Positions 57,694 through 64,000 of a stretch of DNA of 64,000 nt are shown here, in pieces. The stretch is from Bordetella parapertussis (GTDB taxonomy: Bacteria; Pseudomonadota; Gammaproteobacteria; Burkholderiales; Burkholderiaceae_A), in the NCBI GenBank assembly GCA_945901825.1, contig CAMDMC010000001.1, positions 226,770 to 290,769 on the forward strand. The letters run 5' to 3'. Below the pieces are notes generated by a model. That model was not told where the DNA came from. It did not search any database and saw nothing but the letters and a program-made list of their open reading frames with translations. The position numbers were made by a program, and so were the translations under genes. Each line of letters opens with the position of its first letter. Within the stretch, counting starts at the first letter, position 1.

Positions 57694-60144
57694 ATGTCAA
57701 ATCGTAATGAGGTTGAGGCGAGCCGGCTTGGTGAGCGGCTGGTGGTTCCTTTCCAGGAACTTCGTATGCAGGATGTTGACTCGGTGGGGGGAAAGAACGC
57801 GTCGCTGGGCGAGATGATTAGCCAGCTCGCCGGCGCAGGGGTGCGTGTGCCGGGTGGTTTCGCCACCACAGCCCATGCCTTTCGTGTTTTTTTGCGACAT
57901 GCTGGCCTGGCTGAGCGCATTGCTAAGCGCCTTGAGGGACTGAACACAGAGGACGTTCGCGCACTTGCAGACTGCGGTTGTGAGATTCGTCAATGGATTG
58001 TTGAGACGCCACTGCCCGCTGAGCTTGAGGCGGAGATTCGACAACATTTCAATGGTCTTGTCGGTGCCGAAGGGCAGGGCGTGTCGCTTGCTGTGCGCTC
58101 GTCGGCCACTGCCGAAGACCTACCCGATGCCTCGTTTGCAGGCCAGCAGGAGACCTACCTCAATGTCGTGGGCATTGACGACGTACTTGAAAAAATTCGG
58201 CATGTCTTTGCCTCGCTCTACAACGACCGCGCCATAAGCTACCGGGTGCACAAGGGGTTCACCCACGTTGAAGTGGCCCTGTCGGCAGGTATTCAGCGCA
58301 TGGTGAGGTCTGATACGGGTGCGGCAGGCGTAATGTTCACGCTCGACACCGAGTCGGGCTTTGATCAGGTTGTCTTCATCACCAGCTCTTATGGCCTTGG
58401 TGAGACCGTGGTGCAGGGCGCTGTGAATCCCGATGAGTTCTATGTGCACAAGCCCATGCTTGCGGCCGGTAAGTTTCCTGTGATTCGCCGTCAGATTGGA
58501 AGCAAGCTAATTAAGATGGTTTTTGCAACGCCAGAAGAACGACAGAAAACCAAAGAGGCTGTAGTCACGGTAGATGTCTCAACCGAGGCCCGTAATCGTT
58601 ATTCTTTAAGCAATGAACAGGTCATTGAGCTTGCCAAGTACGCCTGCATTATTGAGAAGCACTACGGCCGGCCTATGGACATTGAGTGGGGGCTTGATGG
58701 CCAGGATGGCAAGCTTTTCATTCTCCAAGCCCGTCCTGAAACCGTGAAGTCCCAGCAGTCAAGCGCCGATGTACAGCAACGTTTTCGTCTAAAAGGGCAA
58801 GGCAATCTTCTGGCCTCCGGCCGTGCCATTGGGCAAAGAATTGGTGCAGGTCCTGTGCGTGTTGTCTCCGGACCCCACGAGATGGCGCGTGTTCAGCCGG
58901 GCGATGTCCTGGTAACCGACATGACGGACCCGAACTGGGAGCCTGTAATGAAGCGTGCCTCGGCCATCGTGACCAACCGTGGCGGGCGCACCTGTCATGC
59001 CGCCATTATTGCGCGCGAGCTTGGTATTCCTGCCGTTGTGGGCTGCGGGGATGCAACGGAGCGTCTAGGCGATGGCACAACTGTCACCGTCTCATGCGCC
59101 GAGGGCGACACGGGCAACATCTACGAAGGACTGCTTGAGACCGAGGTCAGCAATGTAGAGACCGGAGAGCTGCCTACCATTCCCGTGAAAATCATGATGA
59201 ACGTGGGCAACCCGCAGCTTGCTTTTGACTTTCAGTCCATTCCCAATGAGGGTGTTGGGTTGGCTCGTCTTGAATTCATTATTAATAACAACATTGGTGT
59301 TCACCCCAAGGCCATTCTCGACTACCCCCAGGTGGATGCTGAGCTAAAAAATGCAGTCGAGCGCATCGCCCGTGGCCATGCCTCGCCCCGCGATTTCTTT
59401 ATTGACAAGCTTGCAGAGGGTGTGGCCACCATTGCGGCAGCCTTTTGGCCCAAGCCCGTGATTGTTCGCATGTCCGACTTCAAGAGCAACGAGTACCGTA
59501 AGCTAATTGGCGGCTCACGTTACGAGCCCGAGGAAGAAAACCCTATGCTGGGTTTTCGAGGTGCCTCACGCTACATTGCCAGTGCATTTCGCGACTGCTT
59601 TGAGATGGAGGTAGAGGCCTTAAAGCGTGTGCGTGAGCAGATGGGTCTTGTGAATGTGGAAATTATGGTGCCCTTTGTTCGCACGCTTAAAGAGGCCCAC
59701 CAGGTGAGCGAGCTTCTAGCCGCTCACGGTCTTTCTCGGGGAAGCGGTGCCGATGCCAAGGGCCAGGGCGGACTGCGTTTGATTATGATGTGTGAGCTAC
59801 CCTCGAACGCCATTCTTGCAGAAGAGTTTCTGCAGTATTTCGATGGCTTTTCCATAGGCTCCAACGATCTCACCCAGCTTACGCTTGGTCTTGACCGCGA
59901 TTCGGGTCTGGTGGCCGAGGCCTTCGACGAGCGTGACCCGGCTGTGAAGGCCCTTTTAAAATTGGCTATTCAGGCCTGTAACAAGGCCGGTAAGTACGTG
60001 GGAATATGTGGCCAGGGCCCATCGGACCATCCTGATTTTGCGGCCTGGCTGATGGACGAGGGCATTCAGTCCATCTCGCTTAACCCCGACACGGTGGTCC
60101 AGACATGGCAGGGCCTTGCAGCAATGAAGGGCCCCGGCGGCTAG
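57694..60144 (+). CDS. ppsA: Phosphoenolpyruvate synthase
   Basis: Makes PEP from pyruvate and ATP. 816 aa. ATP-grasp N-terminal domain ([11 protein letters not shown]), the phospho-His motif [14 protein letters not shown] near residue 430, and a TIM-barrel C-terminal domain with [16 protein letters not shown] and Cys in [15 protein letters not shown] precedes the ATG by 6 nt. Confidence 0.97.
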   Translation: MSNRNEVEASRLGERLVVPFQELRMQDVDSVGGKNASLGEMISQLAGAGVRVPGGFATTAHAFRVFLRHAGLAERIAKRLEGLNTEDVRALADCGCEIRQWIVETPLPAELEAEIRQHFNGLVGAEGQGVSLAVRSSATAEDLPDASFAGQQETYLNVVGIDDVLEKIRHVFASLYNDRAISYRVHKGFTHVEVALSAGIQRMVRSDTGAAGVMFTLDTESGFDQVVFITSSYGLGETVVQGAVNPDEFYVHKPMLAAGKFPVIRRQIGSKLIKMVFATPEERQKTKEAVVTVDVSTEARNRYSLSNEQVIELAKYACIIEKHYGRPMDIEWGLDGQDGKLFILQARPETVKSQQSSADVQQRFRLKGQGNLLASGRAIGQRIGAGPVRVVSGPHEMARVQPGDVLVTDMTDPNWEPVMKRASAIVTNRGGRTCHAAIIARELGIPAVVGCGDATERLGDGTTVTVSCAEGDTGNIYEGLLETEVSNVETGELPTIPVKIMMNVGNPQLAFDFQSIPNEGVGLARLEFIINNNIGVHPKAILDYPQVDAELKNAVERIARGHASPRDFFIDKLAEGVATIAAAFWPKPVIVRMSDFKSNEYRKLIGGSRYEPEEENPMLGFRGASRYIASAFRDCFEMEVEALKRVREQMGLVNVEIMVPFVRTLKEAHQVSELLAAHGLSRGSGADAKGQGGLRLIMMCELPSNAILAEEFLQYFDGFSIGSNDLTQLTLGLDRDSGLVAEAFDERDPAVKALLKLAIQACNKAGKYVGICGQGPSDHPDFAAWLMDEGIQSISLNPDTVVQTWQGLAAMKGPGG

Positions 60145-60180
60145 TTTCGGCCTTTGAGCTAAACACCGGCGCCCGCAGGC

Positions 60181-61110
60181 ATGGACATCTTCCTCCAACA
60201 GGTTTTTAACGGTCTGGTTTTAGGAAGTGTCTATGCCCTGGTGGCCTTAGGCTACACCATGGTCTATGGCATTTTGCAGCTCATCAACTTCACCCATGGT
60301 GAGGTGCTTATGGTCGGTGCCATGGTGAGTCTCACTGTTGTGAGTGTGTTGCAGACTTTTTTTCCTGGCATGGCACCCTGGGCCATGATGTTGCTTGCTC
60401 TTCTAACGGCCATTCCTGCCTGCATGGCCTTATCAGCCACCATCGAGCGACTTGCCTATCGGCCGCTACGCAATGCCCCGCGGCTTGCACCCTTAATTAC
60501 AGCCATTGGTTTATCAATTGTCCTGCAGACCCTGGCGATGCTTGTCTGGGGCCCGAACCCTATGGTCTTTCCGGACCTTCTACCAACCATCCCCATTCAA
60601 TGGCAGGGCGCGTTCATTGCGCCCAAGCAACTGCTTATTCTTGGAGTCTCCGTGGTGCTTATGGTGGCCTTGGTGCTTCTTATCCAATACAGCCGGCTTG
60701 GTCGGGCCATGCGTGCAGTTTCAGAAAGCCCTTCCATGGCCATGCTCATGGGTATCAACCCTGACCGTATCATCGCGCTTACCTTCATGATTGGCGCGGC
60801 ACTGGCTGCCGTTGCGGGGCTCTTGGTCGCCATGAACTACAACGTGGTGCATTTCACCATGGGTTTCATTCTTGGGCTTAAGGCTTTTACGGCAGCCGTC
60901 TTAGGTGGTATTGGCAATGTGCCAGGTGCGGTGCTTGGCGGGCTTTTACTTGGCATTATTGAAAGCCTGGGTGCTGGCTACATTGGCGACATTACAGGTG
61001 GGTTCTTGGGCAGTCATTACCAAGATATCTTCGCCTTTGCGGTGCTTATTCTGGTTCTGCTTTTTCGTCCCTCAGGCCTTTTAGGGGAGCGGGTTGCTGA
61101 CCGGGCTTAG
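60181..61110 (+). CDS. livH: Branched-chain amino acid ABC transporter permease LivH
   Basis: Inner-membrane permease, 309 aa, about eight hydrophobic segments. Family starts LQQVFNGLVLGSVYALVALG and the EAA-like loop with ESPSMAMLMGINPDRII is present. First gene of livHMGF; no LivK/LivJ binding protein is in the window, so substrate is by family only. 36 bp after ppsA. Confidence 0.93.
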   Translation: MDIFLQQVFNGLVLGSVYALVALGYTMVYGILQLINFTHGEVLMVGAMVSLTVVSVLQTFFPGMAPWAMMLLALLTAIPACMALSATIERLAYRPLRNAPRLAPLITAIGLSIVLQTLAMLVWGPNPMVFPDLLPTIPIQWQGAFIAPKQLLILGVSVVLMVALVLLIQYSRLGRAMRAVSESPSMAMLMGINPDRIIALTFMIGAALAAVAGLLVAMNYNVVHFTMGFILGLKAFTAAVLGGIGNVPGAVLGGLLLGIIESLGAGYIGDITGGFLGSHYQDIFAFAVLILVLLFRPSGLLGERVADRA

Positions 61111-62173
61111 CGACAGACAGAAGGCGCTGGCTGCAACCGTTCTTATTGGGCTTGCGCTTATCGCACTTCCCTTTTTCGCGGGTCAGTTTGGTAACGCCTG
61201 GATACGCATACTGGCCTTTGCACTTCTTTATATTATGTTGGCGCTTGGGCTAAACATTGTTGTGGGCTATGCGGGCCTGCTTGATCTTGGCTATGTGGCC
61301 TTCTATGCAGTCGGGGCCTACATGTATGCACTGCTTGCCTCGCCACATTTGTACGAGCAGTTCGAATGGATTCGTCAGACCTTTCCCGATGGGCTGCATA
61401 GCTCTATCTGGCTTGTCATTCCCCTATCGGCGGGGCTAGCGGCACTTTTTGGTGTCTTACTTGGGTTTCCAGTTCTGCGACTGCGCGGCGACTACCTTGC
61501 CATTGTTACGCTTGGCTTTGGCGAGATTATCCGCATCTTCTTAAATAACCTCAATGCACCACATAATTTTACCAATGGCCCGCAGGGCATAAGCCGAATT
61601 GACCCCATTCAACTAGGGGGCCACAGCCTGGGAAACGACCTGGTTCTTGGCGGGCTTACGCTTCCCTCTGTCCAGCTTTATTATTATTTATTTTTAGTTC
61701 TAACTTTAATTATTATTGTTGTGAGTGTACGGCTTGAAGACTCGCGAATTGGCCGGGCCTGGATGGCAATTCGTGAGGACGAAGTTGCAGCCAAGGCCAT
61801 GGGCATTAATACCCGAAACATCAAACTGCTGGCTTTTGCCATGGGTGCAAGCTTTGGCGGTGTCTCGGGTGCTATGTTTTCTGCCTTTCAGGGCTTTGTC
61901 TCTCCGGAAAGCTTTGTGCTTATGGAAAGCATTGTCATTGTTGCCATGGTGGTGCTTGGGGGTATGGGCAATATTGCGGGCGTGGTGCTTGGGGCGATTC
62001 TTCTGTATGCCGTACCCGAGGTGCTTCGGCTTGTTGCCAAGCCCTTGCAGGAATTTCTATTTGGGCAGGAGTACGTAGCCCCAGAAGCCATACGCATGCT
62101 CATGTTTGGCCTGGCGATGGTGGTCATAATGCTCTACAGGCCGCATGGTCTGCTCGGGAAAAAGCGTGCCTAG
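61094..62173 (+). CDS. livM: Branched-chain amino acid ABC transporter permease LivM
   Basis: Second permease, 359 aa, multi-pass. Contains GLNIVVGYAGLLDLGYVAFY and the cytoplasmic loop ESIVIVAMVVLGGMGNIAG. The TTG start at 61094 overlaps livH by 17 nt and has GGGGAG 4 nt upstream. Confidence 0.93.
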   Translation: MLTGLSDRQKALAATVLIGLALIALPFFAGQFGNAWIRILAFALLYIMLALGLNIVVGYAGLLDLGYVAFYAVGAYMYALLASPHLYEQFEWIRQTFPDGLHSSIWLVIPLSAGLAALFGVLLGFPVLRLRGDYLAIVTLGFGEIIRIFLNNLNAPHNFTNGPQGISRIDPIQLGGHSLGNDLVLGGLTLPSVQLYYYLFLVLTLIIIVVSVRLEDSRIGRAWMAIREDEVAAKAMGINTRNIKLLAFAMGASFGGVSGAMFSAFQGFVSPESFVLMESIVIVAMVVLGGMGNIAGVVLGAILLYAVPEVLRLVAKPLQEFLFGQEYVAPEAIRMLMFGLAMVVIMLYRPHGLLGKKRA

Positions 62174-62966
62174 TTCGGAAACCCTGCTTTCGGTGAAGGG
62201 GGCCTCAAAGTCCTTCGGAGGACTCAAGGCGCTCTCTGATGTTTCGGTTGCTATAGCGTCGGGGGAGATTTACGGGCTTATTGGGCCAAACGGTGCAGGT
62301 AAGACAAGTTTTTTTAATGTTATTACCGGGCTCTATCAGCCCGACTCGGGCCATTTCGAGCTGGCGGGCAATTCCTATTCGCCTAAGTCGATTCACGGCG
62401 TGGTTGAGGCGGGCATTGCTCGAACCTTTCAGAACATTCGTCTCTTTCCCGAGATGACGGTGCTTGAGAATGTCATGGTGGGTCGACATTGTAGAACCTG
62501 TGGTCTTCACTCGGGCGTTATCGGTGCCATTTTCCGCACCTCGGGATTCCGCGCCATGGAGCAGGGCATTCGCGACCAGGCCCTGGACCTTCTGAACTAT
62601 GTAGGCCTAGCTGAGCGCGCCTCTACCATGGCCTGCACGCTGTCCTATGGTGATCAGCGGCGGCTTGAAATTGCACGGGCTCTGGCCACAGAGCCCAAGC
62701 TCTTGGCGCTTGATGAGCCGGCTGCTGGAATGAATGCCACCGAGAAAAACGGTCTGCGGGAACTGCTAAAACGCATTCGAGACGACGGTAAGACCATTCT
62801 TATTATTGAGCACGATGTGAGGCTGGTGATGGGTCTTTGTGACCGCGTCACGGTTCTCGACTACGGGTGTGTTATTGCCTCGGGGCTGCCGCAACAGGTG
62901 CGTCAAGACCCGGCTGTGATTGAAGCCTATCTTGGAAGGGCTGCTGCCCACGAGGCCCAGGCATGA
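62145..62966 (+). CDS. livG: Branched-chain amino acid ABC transporter ATPase LivG
   Basis: 273 aa ATPase. Walker A GPNGAGKTSFFN, LivG-specific GIARTFQNIRLFPEMT, signature LSYGDQRRLEIARAL, Walker B LLALDEPAAGMN. Start is ATG 62145 or GTG 62166; the latter gives the more typical N-terminus. Overlaps livM and livF. Confidence 0.93.
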   Translation: MVCSGKSVPSSETLLSVKGASKSFGGLKALSDVSVAIASGEIYGLIGPNGAGKTSFFNVITGLYQPDSGHFELAGNSYSPKSIHGVVEAGIARTFQNIRLFPEMTVLENVMVGRHCRTCGLHSGVIGAIFRTSGFRAMEQGIRDQALDLLNYVGLAERASTMACTLSYGDQRRLEIARALATEPKLLALDEPAAGMNATEKNGLRELLKRIRDDGKTILIIEHDVRLVMGLCDRVTVLDYGCVIASGLPQQVRQDPAVIEAYLGRAAAHEAQA

Positions 62967-63712
62967 GTCAGAGCGAGGCTGCCTTGCTTTCGGTCGCGGG
63001 GCTCTCGGTGGCCTACGGGGGTATTCAGGCCGTCAGGCAGGTGTCTTTCAATGTCCCCTATCGAGGCCTTGTTGCCCTAATTGGTGCAAACGGGGCAGGC
63101 AAGACCTCCGTTCTTCGGGCCCTCTGCGGTCTCACCCCGAAGACCTCCGGCGAGGTTCGTTACGACGGCGAGCCCATTACGAAGACACCGGCCTCTGAAC
63201 TCCCCGCGCGCGGGCTTATTCTGGTGCCAGAGGGCCGGGGCGTTTTTCGTCGCATGACCGTGCTTGAAAACTTAAGGCTCGGGGCCTATTGCCGCGAGGG
63301 GTTTCTTGCGAAGCCCTCAGGTAAGGCTGACCTTCAGGCCGATCTGGATGCACAGCTTCAGAGCTTTCCCAGGCTTGGCGAGCGACGGAGCCAGCTGGCC
63401 GGAACACTTTCGGGGGGTGAGCAACAGATGCTGGCTATTGCGCGCGCGCTCATGGGACGACCTCGGCTGCTGTTGCTTGATGAGCCCTCCATGGGCCTGT
63501 CCCCCATGCTTGTTGATCAGGTCTTTGAGAAGATTCAGGCCATTGCGAGCGCGGGCACAACCATATTGCTGGTGGAGCAGAACGCACGAATGGCGCTTGA
63601 GATTGCAAGCCTTGGCCTGGTTTTAGAATCGGGCGAGCTTATCTTGCAGGGCTCAGGTGAGGACCTCTTGAAGAGCGCTGATGTACGAGCGGCGTATTTA
63701 GGGGAGGAGTAA
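62963..63712 (+). CDS. livF: Branched-chain amino acid ABC transporter ATPase LivF
   Basis: 249 aa ATPase. Walker A GANGAGKTSVLR, ILVPEGRGVFRRMTVLENL, signature LSGGEQQMLAIARAL, Walker B LLLLDEPSMGLSP. Starts in an ATGA overlap with livG. Last gene of the transporter operon. Confidence 0.94.
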   Translation: MSQSEAALLSVAGLSVAYGGIQAVRQVSFNVPYRGLVALIGANGAGKTSVLRALCGLTPKTSGEVRYDGEPITKTPASELPARGLILVPEGRGVFRRMTVLENLRLGAYCREGFLAKPSGKADLQADLDAQLQSFPRLGERRSQLAGTLSGGEQQMLAIARALMGRPRLLLLDEPSMGLSPMLVDQVFEKIQAIASAGTTILLVEQNARMALEIASLGLVLESGELILQGSGEDLLKSADVRAAYLGEE

Positions 63713-63935
63713 CGTTCCGAATAACCTCTGGTTGCAATGAGCACTGGCATGGGGTTAATCGGCAATCAGTGCTAAGTTGGGGTTAATATATGTCTTCTTG
63801 TTACGTATAAATAGTCCGTGCTGAATAACTCTTCAAACCCAGTATTCATGTGGGTCTCGAAGCATTTTATGGTGTCAATAAATGCAATTTTCTGAGATAA
63901 TAATGCCAGTTTCTTGCAAATATTGGCGAGGTTTT
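63713..63935. other. AT-rich non-coding tail with small repeats
   Basis: No gene seen. Clearly more AT-rich than the rest. Holds a 10-bp direct repeat TGGGGTTAAT (63750-63759 and 63778-63787), an inverted pair GCACTG (63741-63746)/CAGTGC (63767-63772) and a second pair GCATTT (63862-63867)/AAATGC (63880-63885) that could end livF transcription. The boundary of an insertion sequence may lie here but no terminal repeat could be fixed. Confidence 0.6.
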
Positions 63936-64000
63936 ATGGGCCCTAAAACACCGGTTGCACAATCTTCCGAATTGTTCCGTCAACCCCTTTGCGAGATGCT
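63936..64000 (+). CDS. Possible IS5-type transposase, 5' end (partial)
   Basis: ATG 63936 with GCGAGG upstream opens a frame that runs to the window edge (21 codons). SSELFRQPLCEML resembles the ELFR/DLFR N-terminus of some IS5-family transposases. The evidence is short, so this is a tentative call. Confidence 0.4.
   Translation, partial: MGPKTPVAQSSELFRQPLCEM

Overview
This window reads as a continuous piece of a betaproteobacterial chromosome, most likely order Burkholderiales. The basis is gene order and protein style: map-glnD divergent from rpsB-tsf-pyrH-frr-uppS-cdsA-dxr-rseP-bamA-skp-lpxD-fabZ; smc-zipA-ligA; dapD-yffB-dapE-prmB; tig-clpP-clpX-lon-hupB-tRNA-Val-tRNA-Asp-ppiD; ppsR/ppsA. 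G+C is in the mid-50s percent by eye. Genus and family cannot be fixed from the sequence alone. Coding density is very high: no gene-free stretch exceeds 300 bp and many neighbours overlap by 1 to 80 nt.

Layout. 1-4270 (+): 3' part of purL and a YbiT-type ABC-F ATPase. 4277-8853 (-): mfd-serB. 8876-14713 (+): a fused ispDF, a fused tsaB-rimI, a small unassigned gene (possible DNA polymerase III psi subunit), alr and radA. 14779-18205 (-): hpnC-hpnD-hpnE, the three-step squalene pathway. 18297-26385 (+): tRNA-Leu(UAG), tig, clpP, clpX, lon behind a heat-shock-type promoter, hupB, tRNA-Val(UAC), tRNA-Asp(GUC), and a PpiD-like foldase lacking its parvulin domain. 26352-27425 (-): mnmH. 27439-27897 (+): a DUF1178 protein. 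27933-31864 (-): queF, dapD, yffB, dapE, prmB. 32042-39608 (+): smc, zipA-like, ligA, galU. 39646-43179 (-): map and glnD. 43291-56830 (+): the translation, isoprenoid, envelope and lipid A block, then rnhB and a SpoU methyltransferase. 56817-57641 (-): ppsR. 57694-63712 (+): ppsA and livHMGF. 63713-64000: an AT-richer tail with small repeats and the first codons of what looks like an IS5-type transposase.

How the genes work together. Several sets serve the envelope. IspDF, Dxr, UppS and HpnCDE lie on one isoprenoid route (MEP pathway to undecaprenyl diphosphate and squalene). Alr and the dap genes feed peptidoglycan. CdsA, LpxD, FabZ, BamA, Skp, RseP and PpiD build or check membranes. Tig, ClpXP, Lon and HU form a proteostasis and nucleoid block. 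GlnD, PpsR and PpsA are metabolic regulators or switches.

There is no obvious prophage, CRISPR array or defence system. The most unusual points are: (1) glnD has its complete N-terminal domain but no ATG, GTG or TTG start between the map stop codon and the nucleotidyltransferase motif, and it is in frame with map; (2) PpiD has cleanly lost its PPIase domain; (3) lpxA and lpxB are missing between fabZ and rnhB; (4) two gene fusions (ispDF, tsaB-rimI); (5) a HolD-like candidate next to rimI. Together these suggest a compacted genome.
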